Assembly (NCBI RefSeq): GCF_036324505.1
Contig: NC_086352.1
Location: 19,341,637 to 19,405,636 of the forward strand
DNA from: Eleginops maclovinus
Lineage: Eukaryota; Chordata; Actinopteri; Perciformes; Eleginopidae
Direction: 5' to 3'
DNA length: 64,000 bases
Of the stretch, positions 23,303 through 39,540 are shown piece after piece (the stretch's first letter is position 1; every line of letters begins with the position of its first letter). The translations under genes were made by a program, and so were the position numbers. Under the pieces are notes generated by a model that saw only the letters and a program-made list of their open reading frames with translations, had not been told where the DNA came from and searched no databases.

Positions 23303-26300
23303 AAAAGATAAATATGATTAACGTATACGCCCCAAACGATGATAACCCCAAATTCTTTGAAAATGTATTTTTGATAATTGCCTCACTCCCAGGGAGGGTT
23401 CTCATGGCAGGTGACTTTAACTGCACTTTATATCCCAAATTGGACCGCTTTCTGGAGTAGACTCCTCTCACACAGAGTAGGAAGAAGCTGTTGCAATATG
23501 TAAATGATCTAAACCTGTGTGATCCTTGGAGAAGTTTAAACACTGATAAATTAGAATTTTCCTGTTTTTCTTCCTCTTTTAAATCTTACTCCCGCATAGA
23601 TTATTTTTTAGTGTCAAGCTCTATGCTCTTCTCTGTGGTAGATTGTAATTATAATAGTATACTGCTGTCAGACCACTCTCCTACTTCACTTATATACAAC
23701 GTCCCGAGGTTGGTTAAGTCCACTTCTAGATGGAGATTTCATCCAAGATGGCTTTCTGATTCAAACTTCCTGCTTTTTTTAAAAGCTCAAATTGAGATTT
23801 ATTTTAACACAAATACAAATGAGACCTCTGCTATTGTCAGATGGGAGGCCTTTGAAGCGTACATCAGAGGTATGATCATATCCTATACCAGCTCAAAAAC
23901 AAACAAACTTAAATTGGAAATGAATGAACTTGACCGTAGAATCAGACAGTTGGAAGGAGAGGCTTTCTTGGATGACTCCATAAAGATAAAACAAGAATTG
24001 ATGTCTCTTAAAGCCCAGTATGAAAAAATGTCTATAACAAAAGCAGAAAACAGTCTAATCCGTCTGAAACAGAGTTACTATGGAAAAGGTGAAAAATCTG
24101 GGAGATTGTTGGCTTGGAGTATTAAGAAATTGGATGCAGATAGGGCAATTAATGCGATCCAAACCCAAAGTGGGACAATATCAGCAGACCCCCAGGAGAT
24201 CAATAAAACCTTTGCCTCTTTTTACAAAACACTGTATACATCTGAAACTCCTGAAAACTTAGGAAAACAGAATGATTTCCTGGATAAACTTTGTATTCCT
24301 ACTATAGCCGATGATTCTAAAGCACATTTGGACGAAAAATGAACTCTTTCAGAAATCTCCAATGCCATTATCAATATGAGGGGAGGTAAAGCCGCGGGTC
24401 CTGATGGACTCCCAGTTGATATTTACAAGATATTCAAAGATAAACTACTGGGACCTCTTTTGGCCATGTATGAAGAGGCCTTTCAACAAGGTTGTCTCCC
24501 AGAATCCCTGAGGAGTGCACTAATAACACTTATTTTGAAACCTAATAAATCTCCCACCAGTTGTACAGCATTTCCGCCTATTTCTCTGCTTAATACAGAT
24601 ACTACAATTATCGCTAAAGTCATGGCTAGAAGATTAGAGCTGGTGCTTCCAACTGTGATCAATCCAGATCAGAACGGTTTTGTGAAAAATCGCCAGGCCT
24701 TCCATAACGTAAGAAGAGTGTTGAATTTAATACATGCGAGGGAGGGAAGTCCTGACACAGCCATTCTATCTCTGGATGCTGAGAAGGCTTTTGACAGGGT
24801 GGAGTGGAGTTACTTACTTGATGTGCTTTCTCGATTTGGGTTTGGCAACTACTTCCGAAAATGGATTGAAATATTGTATACTGACCCTATGGCAGAAGTC
24901 GCAACCAACTATATAGTATCACCTCCTTTCAAGCTCTCCAGAGGTACCCGTCAGGGGTGCCCACCTCTTTCACCAATGCTCTTTGTCTTGGCCATGGAAC
25001 CTTTCGCTATAGCGGTGAGATCACACCCCTCAATATCAGGTATCAAAGTAGTGGACTTAGAACATCGCATCTCAATGTATGCCGATGATACCCTTCTGTT
25101 TCTAACAGACCTAAAGAATTCAATTCGCAATCTAACCGATTTAATCGACACTTTTGGAAAGTTCTCAGGCTTTAAAGAAAACAAAACAAAATCTTCTATC
25201 ATGTTTTTGAATAAGCAGGAGAGATGAAATCCTGTTTTAACCATCCTTTTAATAATGCGGTGAATGGATTCAAATATCTTGGTATTAATGTTACCCCAAC
25301 CACAGTGGACTTAGTTTCCTGTAACTATGAACCTATGATGACTTCGATAACTGAATCTATGAATAGTTGGTCATCTATGCCAACCTCTCTTTTGGTATAA
25401 ATGTGATCAAGATGAGTGTGCTCCCTAAATTTCTATATCTTTTTCAATCTGTCCCTCGACCCCCACCACCACAGTTCTTTTTAAAAATGAAGCAACTATT
25501 TACAAAGTTTATTTGGAACAATAGAAGGTCAAGGCTGCGATTCTCACTTCTCTATTTGCCATATGAGAGAGGAGGGTTACAATTACCCAATTTACAATGG
25601 TATTTTTGGGCTGCCCAGGTTAGGGCAGCAATGTTCTGGTTCTCAGCTGAGCCTATGTTACCATGGGTACAAATTCAAAGTACTTGTACAAAGGGCTTGC
25701 GGCTTGACACTTATTTCACTTTATTTAAAAGCTCACTGATAACCCCTTTGTCAGAAACACAATTAGTATCTGGCATGAAGAACAATTATTTCTAGGTGAA
25801 ACAGCTTTTCTTTCATGTTTTTCACCAATATGGGGAAACGACAGCTTTTCTCCCAGCAAAAGTGACCTGGGCTTTAAATTGTGGGCAACAAAGGGCATTT
25901 ATAAAATCATGAATCTATACAGTGATAACAAACTTTTGTCATTTGAAGAACTTAAAAATAAATATGACGTACCTCAGAAACATTGTTTTAAATATTTACA
26001 GCTACGAAGCTTCATTTATACACAGACACATTCTGATGTACAACCTCCTTTATCCATATTAGAACATGTGTCGGTGAATAACTGTATTGGCAGGGGTCAA
26101 ATATCCTTACTTTATAACATACTGGTGAAAAACCATAAAGACTCCACTGAACATAAGAGAGCTCAATGGATAGGAGACTTGCAAGAAGATATCTCTGAGG
26201 GAGAATGGGATGAGGTATGTTCAGGTGCTCATCTCCTAACAATAAATACTCATCTCAAACTGATTCAGTACAACTGGATTATGAGGGTTTACATTACTCC

Positions 26301-26747
26301 AGTTAGACTGAATAAGATGAATCCAAATATTCCCGATATCTGTGTCAAATGCAATTTAGAAAAAGGCACTTTATTTCACTGCCAGTGGAGTTGTCCTGAG
26401 ATACAAAAGTTCTGGAATGAAATCATAAGAATGATTTCTAAAATTACCTTAAATCCAATCCCCAATTGCCCTAAACTTTGTATTCTGAATCTGTACCCAG
26501 AGGACTGTTTGTTAAACAGCAAAGAGAAGAAAATGAAGACAGATTTATGTCTATTACAAGCAAGACGTTTGATCTCTCTCTGTTGGAAGGATGTAAAGAG
26601 CCCTTCTGTTGGCCGCTGGCTTAAAGAGTTGTCCTTGAAAAATTAACATACACAGTGAAAAAGAAATCAGCCAAATTCTATGAGGTTTGGACTCCCTTTC
26701 TTACATTCCTGGAGAATTGTGATCTTGGGGAAGTTTTGGAGACTTGA
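23303..26747 (+). pseudogene. L1 ORF2 (endonuclease / reverse transcriptase), 5'-truncated
   Basis: ORF2 nicks target DNA and copies element RNA by target-primed reverse transcription. The N-terminal ~110 residues of the endonuclease are missing at the hAT junction; remaining endonuclease motifs are NVYAPN, AGDFN, SRIDYFLVS and LSDHSPTS. The reverse transcriptase follows from AAGPDGLPVDIYK (~24390) through NGFVKNRQAF, LSLDAEKAFDRVEW, GTRQGCPPLSPMLF and catalytic YADD at 25078-25089. The C-terminal zinc knuckle CVKCN...FHCQWSC lies near 26340-26395. In-frame stops occur at 23458 and 24340, a frameshift/stop at ~25225, another near 25793, and one at 26644; residual homology ends at the stop 26745-26747. 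It is clearly dead, but the RT catalytic centre is intact. Confidence 0.92.
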
Positions 26748-27088
26748 GAGTGGTATATCCATAGTGAATACTGAATGTATAATAACTTTGATGTCTACAT
26801 ACAACCATATTGTGTCCAGCACCTATTTTATGTCCTTTATGTAATGTTATAAGCCTGTATGTGCGTTACATTTTTTATTTGATTTAAATTATTATTATTA
26901 TTTAATTAATTTTAATCTATCTTCCTTTGTTAGTTCTGTTTATTTTCCCTTAGTGAGGGGGAGGGAGGATTTACATTATTAATGTTGATGTTTAATTTTT
27001 TGCTATAATGTACCATTGTGGATTGTCGATTTCTACAAACATCTGAAAATCAATAAATACATGTTCAAAAAAATAAATTAAAAAAAAC
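26748..27088 (+). other. L1 3'UTR and A-rich tail
   Basis: AT-rich region after ORF2 that includes a possible polyadenylation signal (aataaa at ~27052) and ends in an A-rich tail (caaaaaaataaattaaaaaaaa). The right target-site duplication follows directly. Confidence 0.8.
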
Positions 27089-27775
27089 AAGGAGCAACAG
27101 TGCAGTGTCTTGAAGTTTGTTTCTGCCACACAGGCAAACATAACCCACCTCTTCCTAAATGGATCATGTGGGGATCATTCTTTGCTATAGCAATCTGCTG
27201 TGAGCTTCAGTGTTTCCCTTTTGCAGGAAACAAAAAAAAACAACTATTCTCTTATTATTTCAAACAAACAAATCATGCATTATCACTTTCAAACAGTTCA
27301 CAGACCTAGCTGATTACTGTTGCATTCACAAACAAACAGTTTGAGTTGGAGATTATTATTATTGATGTCATAACAATGTATCACACTACAGCCTTACTTG
27401 TTAGTTCACTCTCACTGATAAAGCATCTTTTTTGGTCAGACGAAGACGCTGTTTGCACCAAAAAAGCTCTAAAAACGGCGAGTTTAGGGATGACTGTTGC
27501 TGATGAAGTACTGCCAGCTGCCACACCAATTTAGAAGATATATGTAAATATATTGTTGAGCTTGTTTCTCCTACCCCCAAGTGGCCAAAGCGTGTCATTG
27601 CAGGTTTACGAGTTATAAGATCATTACACTCAATGCAACACTCCCTTCAGAAATGATTTCAATATAAGATTATGAAGATCCAAAGCTGATGCATTTAAAT
27701 GTAAAAACTAGTGTCATATAAACTTGTGTGCAATAAAAAACTGTATAAATGTCTGACAATCACTTGTGTGTGCTG
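27089..27775 (+). repeat. Inverted duplication arm A, right part
   Basis: From aaggagcaacagtgcagtgt to gacaatcacttgtgtgtg, it matches the reverse complement of ~33373-34050 at roughly 98% by eye. Stretches of more than 190 bp give identical translations in both arms (for example the 62-codon frame at 27346-27534 equals that at 33605-33793). Differences are single substitutions and A-run length changes. I recognise no protein. The arm ends at a GT microsatellite. Confidence 0.93.
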
Positions 27776-27810
27776 TGTGTGTGTGTGTGTGTGTTAGTGT
27801 TAGTGTGTTT
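27763..27810. repeat. (GT)n microsatellite, interrupted
   Basis: A short GT tract with ct and gtta interruptions. It forms the outer border of arm A, as the CA tract at 33321 does for arm B. Confidence 0.9.
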
Positions 27811-31657
<3,847 letters not shown>

Positions 31658-31739
31658 TCCTGGCAGCATGAACATATAGATTAGGCATGCATTACGTATA
31701 TTTGCCTGGAAAAGATTCATTTTCTCCAAGCTGCTTTCT

Positions 31740-32060
31740 ATCTAATTATATAAAAATTATGCTGAGTTTCTACCGACAAGCAAGAGGCAACACAGTCCAG
31801 GCAAACTCAATTTAGTATAATTGAGTGCATTAAAATGTATTTGAAGTGGCTAATTTGATATTATTCATCTGCTAATAAGCAGCCTGTCACCTTCTAATAA
31901 TATTTTCTGTACACTGAAATTGAGCTCTGAATCTCAGTTAATTTGCTAATTGTTCTAACTACGCACAATGTGTCAGCTTGGCTTGGATGCATAATGCAAT
32001 TGAACCTTTATAATAAACACATTATGTTAATGATGGCATGATGGCTCAGCAATTATCCCT
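31740..32060. promoter_or_regulatory. Candidate conserved non-coding element
   Basis: A ~320-bp AT-rich block dense in homeodomain- and POU-like sites: ctaattatataaaaattatg, gctaatttgatattattcat, ctgctaataagcag, gttaatttgctaattg, ggatgcataatgcaat. It has none of the short-tandem or transposon signatures of its surroundings. This texture is typical of vertebrate developmental enhancers in gene deserts, but conservation cannot be measured here. Confidence 0.3.
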
Positions 32061-33320
32061 GTCGCCTTGCAGAAAGAAGAAAATACACACAGGCTAGGGC
32101 CTATTACACTTTATCTATCATGAGTGTGTTTCATCCAGTAGACTGAAGAAATCCCGATCGGGTGAGTTGGAAATCTTAGTCATCTGTGGGTTTTCTGGTG
32201 TTGATGCGTTGTGACATCACACCATGTGTCACATGTCGAGGTTGTGTATCACCACTTTTTCAATGAATGGACGTTATTAAAGTGCACCATAAGTCAGCTT
32301 TGTAAGAGATTGTAAGAGGGTCTGTGGGATTAGAACAAATAAGTGAAATTCCCTCCTCCTTGAAAGATTCATGGTTTGGTTTGTCAAAAACCCAATTTGT
32401 ATCATAATAATTTCAAGGCTTGGCTCAAAGACTTATGGGAAAATTCACACAGGGATTGCAGGGCGTTTGAAGACATTTTTTGGCCCCTTTGGGACATTGG
32501 AAGTGTTTAATGCAATACTGACATCTTTGAAACCATTATGTTTTAGTGCCATTTATCAGAACCCTTTACCTGACTCTATAACCCACCTAGCTACATTTGT
32601 GTTGTTTTATCAATATTCAGACGGTGTTATTTTGTTTGCCACGTGAAAGCAGATGTTTACTTTTCCCTGTTAGGTATGATCATTTCTATTCTATCACATT
32701 GTCTTCCAGCGGTATGAATATAAAACATGTTACTGTAAGCCATTATGGGAATACAATGGACAGAAAATATATACAGTTTAAATATAAACAAGACCTCCTT
32801 TTCATTGAGAGAGTACATTACAGTCTTTAGAAGCTAAAGTTTATAGCCCTAAGTATAGCTGATAGTATTTCCTGCCTACCGCTCTTTTGCTAAACTAATT
32901 AATAATTTCTCAGCCGATGTCCTCCATGAGAGACATCAGAGGGTTGAAGCACGTCACTGGATCTCTCTTGTGCACATATTTCTTCCAGCACAGTAAGGCA
33001 AGGCTTTCCCAAAGACCTCTAGGCGTTTGTGTTTGATGGGATGCTGTTAATAAAGGAACCATGAAGCAGAGAAATGCAAAGGGGCTGAGAGTGAAAAACA
33101 GTTCGAGCTATGATGAGCCACACTGTTTTTGCAACGTAGTGGCATATTTTTGACAAAGTTAATCAACGGCACAGTGACAATAAGAAAGAGATTTTACATG
33201 CTTGAGGCTGATTTCATAAACTGCAACCACAAAAAGGACCTCTCCTCTGTTTCATTCTCCACAAAATTGCTGGTAGTTGCATCTCACAATTGAGGATGTG
33301 CGTCATGCAACCAAAATGCA
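32061..33320. other. Spacer between inverted arms, no gene found
   Basis: No coding region, RNA or repeat recognised. The part at 32880-33250 is less AT-biased and could be another conserved non-coding block. The open frames at 32371-32830 have no domain. Confidence 0.45.
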
Positions 33321-33321
33321 G

Positions 33322-33374
<53 letters not shown>
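33321..33374. repeat. (CA)n microsatellite
   Basis: A CA tract with one caaac interruption. It marks the border of arm B, mirroring the GT tract at the border of arm A. Confidence 0.97.
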
Positions 33375-33375
<1 letters not shown>

Positions 33376-34232
33376 GTGATTGTCACACATTTATACAGTT
33401 TTTTATTGCACACAAGTTTATATGACACTAGTTTTTTACATTTAAATGCATCAGCTTTGGATCTTCATAATCTTATATTGAAATCTTTCTGAAGGGAGTG
33501 TTGCATTGAGTGTAATGATCTTATAACTCGCAAACCTGCAATGACACGCTTTGGCCACTTGGGGGTAGGAGAAACAAGCTCAACAATATATTTACATATA
33601 TCTTCTAAATTGGTGTGGCAGCTGGCAGTACTTCATCAGCAACAGTCATCCCTAAACTCGCCGTTTTTAGAGCTTTTTTGGTGCAAACAGCGTCTTCGTC
33701 TGACCAAAAAAGATGCTTTATCAGTGAGAGTGAACTAACAAGTAAGGCTGTAGTGTGATACATTGTTATGACATCAATAATAATAATCTCCAACTCAAAC
33801 TGTTTGTTTGTGAATGCAACAGTAATCAGCTAGGTCTGTGAACTGTTTGAAAGTGATGATGCATGATTTCTTTGTTTGAAATAATAAGAGAATAGTTTTT
33901 TTTTGGTTTCCTGCAAAAGGGAAACACTGAAGCTCACAGCAGATTGCTATAGCAAAGAATGATCCCCACATGATCCATTTAGGAAGAGGTGGGTTATGTT
34001 TGCCTGTGTGGCAGAAACAAACTTCAAGACACTGCACTGTTGCTCCTTGTTTTTTGTGTCTGTTACCCTGTATTTAGGGTTTTTAGAGCTACTATTATTT
34101 TTGATTTGCTTTTAAATACTTTATCAAAATTTTAAAAATAGCTTAAGCGACCACATGACTAACATAACAAGCAACACATATGAACGAGCAGAAAGATTAA
34201 ATTCACAGCAACCAGACAACAGATGTAACAAG
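33373..34232 (-). repeat. Inverted duplication arm B (uninterrupted)
   Basis: This is the reverse complement of arm A (15490-15686 plus 27089-27775) with no L1 inside. Around 34020-34060 it reads, as reverse complement, gggtaacagacacaaaaaac followed by aaggagcaacagtg. That is the pre-insertion state of the L1 target. It shares identical 62- and 65-codon frames with arm A, but neither resembles a known protein, so they are probably non-coding. Confidence 0.93.
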
Positions 34233-37200
34233 TTCCCGCGTCCCTGGAACAGACATCATCAATAGGCAGCTGGTCAGTCAGATCTGGCCTGTTAATATAT
34301 TTTTTTTTACCGAAGATTTAAAGGGTTTGCGTAGGTCATGTAAAAGTGGAAAGATACTGACAACAGAAGCTACAGTTAAATATTCAGAAATAGATCAGAA
34401 AACTCTCTTTAAAGTAAACTTTGTTATGTGTTTTAGAATATACATTTTTTAAATATGTGTTGAAATACTCTTTAGAATCTGAATGTAATCAATAAAAAAT
34501 GTTTTTTAAATCCGGTCTCAGCGGCTTTTGCAGGACTGTAATTTTGGCTGATCAGACCTCTGCTTAAGTTGAAGTGGTGGAGCTTTGATGACAATAATGT
34601 CAGGTGGGACTCTGAAATTATTGTAATATTCACTGTGGGGGAAGCACAGTTGCACATAGCAAAAATAGCTGAGTTTTCCTCTTCTCCTCTTGTTATGGGT
34701 TTCATCCAGGTGCTCCGTTTTCCACACACAGTGATAAAATGTGCAGGCTCTATGTGAATGGGGTAAAAAACTAAATTGCTTGTTTTAGGAAATGTGATTC
34801 CCACATCAACCCTGAGCAGCTGCATAATTCATTACGAGCTTGTTTAGGATAGACATTTCCTGACTTATTTTGGAGATTTACTTGTGGGGTTAAATATGTA
34901 AAGTACGTGCTGGAGGTGGCTAAAGAGTTTGGGCATTCATTTATGGACCCCCCACCCAATTAAATAATAAAACCTCTTGTGGCTCATCAGTTGTTATCTG
35001 CATTGTTTAATGTACAGGGGATGGACAACAGGTCTCATGACAAATAGGTGATTTGACAGTGACATATTGTACCATGATTATGTAACCCAATCTATGGTAG
35101 CATGGATGAGTACTTCCCTCACTTTTGGCTATTTTGATTCTACAGCAGGAAAGGATTTATAAACAATCTTAATACTTGATTTACTTCTCTGCGGGGTTTA
35201 TTGCCTCACACTCCATGCTGCTATCAATAATGTGTTTTGAATTTACTCAAGAACAAAAAAGGTCATGGTTTACTTTGATGATTATAGGGTTTTCTTAGAT
35301 TTTTTTTTTCTTTCTTAAAGAAATTGAGACAATCCTTAACACAGAAATAATTTGGAAAAAATAATAATAATCAGCCAACACTTACGCAGCTCAAATATTG
35401 CAATCCCAAAAGTTACACTCACTCTTTTTTTCTCAAAAGGAAGTTACATTTCTATTTCACACTATCCTGCATCCAACCTGGAGTCCATCTGGCCTGGGAA
35501 TGCCTCATGATTCCCTAGAAAGAACGGGAAACTTGACTGTGGAGACAAACATCTGGAGCCTCGTTTAGCCTGCAGCCACAACCACCTGCATAAACTCCCA
35601 AAATATTAACAGATAAAATGTCTCTAGTAAATAAACTACTTAAAGCAGACAAATGTAAAAAGTCAGTGACGTTTGATGTTAGTTAAATGGTAGTCCACTT
35701 TATTTTTAGGACACACTTATCGTCATTTTAAAAAATTTGATTAGCTGAAGTGCATGAAAACCGATTAAAGGACAGGTTAACACTCGGGGTGGTCCCAACG
35801 ATTCCCTTGTCTTTACTCATGAGAGAAGGACTTGTTTCCACACGACTGTAATGTAAAAAGAATAAGCATTTTTATTAAACAGTTGTGCAGTATCTCCCGA
35901 TATGAGTATTCAAAGTCTAAGTTTTACAGTAAAAAAAACAGTCTGGCTTTTTCCTTAAGTTGAGCCTCAACTGAACTTCACAATTTTTTAAATAAGCACA
36001 AGCGACCCAATCTCATAAAGCCACACTTACATCACCGTATACAGAGCTTATACAGTGTTGCCTTTCACAAAACATCATGCTTACAGCAAATCAAATTATC
36101 TATCTGACTTTATTTCTATGAATTAACATATTTAATATACATACTTATTCATCCCAATTTACACAAACTAATAAACACTGTGCAGAACTTTGATTTGATC
36201 TACAGTATATGCTTTGGCTCCCACAACACTCACAATGTTGTTTGGACATTGTTTTTGTCACTGGTTTGTTCCTCCTGTCAAAAATGGCCTTAAACAAATC
36301 TGTACTGTACTTTTTTTAAGTCAACAGAAACTATTTCATGAAACTTGGTGATGGAGTTGTACATCTTTTTTTTGTTGAGAAAAACTTCCCAAACACATCT
36401 GTTCAGCCTCGCCTTCTGGTCCTCTGAAGGACACATCTTTGTGTGTTCAAGCTTTTGAAAGGGGATGCACCTGTGTTCGTACACAACATTTATCTTACAC
36501 AACCAAAAAATACAATCTTTTTTTCTACAATCACAACCCATCCTGCCCACTTTGCTGCTCCAAGATATTGACACTTAGTTCCTAAATGTTCCTGGAACAA
36601 GTACATCTATATTGGGTAATGAGTTTTGTTGTCTCATGTGGTAAGCTTAATATTTTCTTATTAAACAAAGTCTTAAAAGTTAAACCTGTGACCACATTAT
36701 TGGTTGAATTAGATTTTCTTTATAGTGATGTATAAGTTTGTTAGCAGCCAAGAATAGATATCAAAGTTGTTGCACAATCAATGTCACTTATATCCCACTA
36801 ATGGTCAGAAGTTTCCCATGTCCCTCTATCACACACACTGAACCTTTCTCTCACCCTCATTTCTTGGTACCGTCCTTCAACACCTGAGCTCATGTGTTGT
36901 CCTCTTTTTCTTTGAAAGTCAGTTCACAGGCAGTCCATGTCATGATGACATTTTATCCCCAGATCATGAATACAGAATTAGAGTTCCTGTATTTTCTCCC
37001 CCCATTTATATGTCACTGACATTTTATCTAAAAAAATAATGGTATCATATACCAGCCAGATAAGATAGGATTCATATGGTTGCAAACACCTGCTTCATTC
37101 AGGTGCCTGAGAACACTGGCTGCATGGACAGAAATGAGTGAAGGGCACTTTTGAGAACTTGCTCATAATAACTGTCCAACCACCTTACCATCACCCTCGA

Positions 37201-37624
37201 TTTCTACCCTGAAATGTGCAGGCAGAATAGGAACTAGTCCATCACCTGTACTGAGAAGTACATAACAAGAACTTCTGTCCTGGTGATGGTTTTGCACTTG
37301 TTTTAATGTCTTTCAGTCTCCTTTTCCTTTAAGACAAAAACCCTAACGTTGGACACTTGAATTATTTTTCTAATTATTTGCGTTATATATCATATCTTAT
37401 TACTTTCTATTCATGTATCTGTACAATGTTATATTATATTAATATCTCTATTATATTATATAATTAGATTGACCACTTTTTGCAGTACGTACTTTCAACA
37501 AGTTGAAAACAGCAAATTTAAGGTCCAAGATCTACAGTATGTGTATGAATATAGATATATGTGTGTGAATATGTATGCTTTTCACATTTTTGCCAAGAGT
37601 TATTAAGACAATCATATGTACGGC
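34233..37624. other. Intergenic, nothing recognised
   Basis: AT-rich single-copy-looking DNA. Frames up to 117 codons (34472-34825 minus; 36290-36574 minus) have no recognisable domain or splice context. No transposon termini were found. Confidence 0.5.
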
Positions 37625-38030
37625 ATGAATCTAAAGCCAGCAGCAGATTAGCTTAATTTAGTATTATAACTGGAAGCATGGTAAAAACAAACTAGCATTG
37701 CTCTATTCAAAAGTGACAAAATCCACCTATCAGCACCTCAAAAGCTCAGGAATAACATGCTATAGATGCTATATATAGACTTCTCATTACTTTGAGGTTT
37801 CCAGGCAACGCCACAGGAATTCACCACACCAAGAAATCGTTACAACATTAAACTCCCAGTACTACCACAACCCTTTTTTTTTTTACACTTATGCTTGTGT
37901 AATTGAACACAAGATACAATTTGTTAGTTAGTGAGCCTCAGAGGACAGAGCCCGACCCCTCTCCTTCATTTCAAGTCCTAACGCTAAGCTAAGATAATGG
38001 TTTCAGCTCCATACTCAGATATGAGATTTT
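37625..38030. repeat. Degenerate teleost interspersed repeat (copy 1)
   Basis: taaagccagcagcagattag, then tggaagcatgg, gacaaaatccacctatcagc, acctcaaaagctc and cctaacgctaagctaag follow in an order I recognise from an abundant fish repeat (…ctaagctaagctaac…). Termini and class cannot be set from this eroded copy. A related fragment lies at 48640. Confidence 0.4.
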
Positions 38031-39540
38031 GTCATAACAAAAGAAAGAAGAGAAGAAAAATGTGTTTCCTTAAATGTTTAACTACTCTCAGGAATATTAA
38101 CATGTAAAACAAGTTGGTAGATCTGCATTGGCAATTAATAACAAAATGTACACCTGCTATTCCAATTTTTGCAAAAAGTGTTGCAGTAAGCCATGCTAGT
38201 GTAACAGGGAGCCAGAATTTACAATATTGATTCAATTATACTGAATGTTATTCAACTCCTCGTTATTTTTGTGATTGAGCTACAACCCCTTGACATTGTC
38301 AAATGTTTGAATAAGAGACACAAAAAGTTCTCACTAATCCATCCTGTAGTTATTTTAAGGCACCACATTGTTTTTAGTGTACGATTAAAAAATGAGTTAG
38401 TGTATTTTTTATTTGAGAATGAAATACAAAAATAAACATTTCACAGCTGAGGGATGTCTTTTCACATGTTTGGTTTCTTTGGTTCAATAGCGCAAACAGG
38501 AATAGCTTGAGTGTTATGAATGAAAATACCACACTGTCTAAACTGTGGTGTCTCATTCCCAAACAATGTCACGAGATGCCTCTGGCAGTGAAAATACAGT
38601 CAACTATTAAATGGGTCCATAATTAACGATACATTTACCGTAATGTTTGAAAAAAAGAGACCTCAGGCCACGGACTTAACACAGGCATGGAAAGCCTCTT
38701 GTCATAATGGTATTTGGTGAGATACGGAAGGAATGCTACAAGTCTGGAGCATCAATCAGGCTGATAGGAGGAATGTCTCTAACATGGTTATGCATCCTGG
38801 AAACATTTTCTTTTTAATGTTATCCTAACCAAGTGGAGCTGCCTTGATAACACAAGTCCTATCCAGACTTCTGATTAAGGGAAAGCATCCTCTGACTGGA
38901 TTGTGATCTATGAATGGAACAAATCCGCTCATTGTGAAGGTTAGTAGTCATCCTGATGCTAAGCATTTCACAGAGGACAATTAACGAGGTGTCTCAAGAG
39001 GTAACAGCCCTTTTTCATTCCAACAATCTTAAGATGTACGACTACAAGAGGCAAAACAAACCTGTTTCCTAATTCAGTGTTTTTCACAATGGCATCCCTC
39101 ATTTCTTGTCTTACTTTGTACTTGTGTTTTCTCTCTGTGTCCCTGCCTACCTCCTCCCCTCAGTGTTTTTCTCACCTCAAGCTCCCAAAACTGCAGCCTG
39201 GCTGACTCATCACTGGCCTTGCCATTAGGCTCCTGCCAACACTCACTGATTAAATCATAAAGGAAGAGAAAAATGAGAGTTATTGAACATACTGGGCTCT
39301 ATGCATGTACCAGTGATAAATAAAGACAGCTCCGTAAACAAGGTGATAAACCTGCACAGGCAGCAGTCAACAGTGTATTTAAAGCGGTGTGAAAAGTAAA
39401 ATTCTCTCACGTCTGGTTAGTATATAACATGAACTATAGATGTATACAGAGTGGACAGCAGAGTACAAATTATGAGAATGAGGACACGAGTTTCCGCAGT
39501 GTTATTTGAAGGGTGACCATGGAGATGGTTCGTCCTAAAC
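38031..39540. other. Intergenic, possible conserved block
   Basis: No gene. The part at 38690-39080 is compositionally even, free of simple repeats, and contains homeodomain/GATA-like words (catcaatcaggctgataggag, gacaattaacgag). It could be regulatory; there is no direct evidence. Confidence 0.35.

Larger units (their letters stand above)
15687..27088 (+). mobile_element. L1/Tx1-type non-LTR retrotransposon, composite
   Basis: The 11.4-kb insertion is bounded by aaggagca on both sides (15679-15686 and 27089-27096). It begins GGGGGCGTGGCTATGG, a usual start for fish L1-like elements, and ends in an A-rich tail (27067-27088). Its own sequence (about 5.2 kb) is ORF1, a linker, ORF2 and a 3'UTR. 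Four DNA transposons interrupt it: 16289-17332, 17550-17698, 18248-23301, and 19156-22372 nested in the third. The empty target site survives in arm B at ~34030-34050 (ctccttgttttttgtgtctg on the plus strand), which confirms both boundaries. The 5' start looks complete, so this was a full-length insertion. Confidence 0.93.

Noticed and set aside
27346..27598. Two small frames (62 and 65 codons) conserved exactly in both inverted arms
   Set aside because: Identity follows from the near-identical DNA of the arms. The two frames overlap on opposite strands and neither resembles a known protein.
36290..36574. 94-codon Cys-rich minus-strand frame
   Set aside because: No recognisable domain, no splice or promoter context, AT-rich composition like its surroundings.
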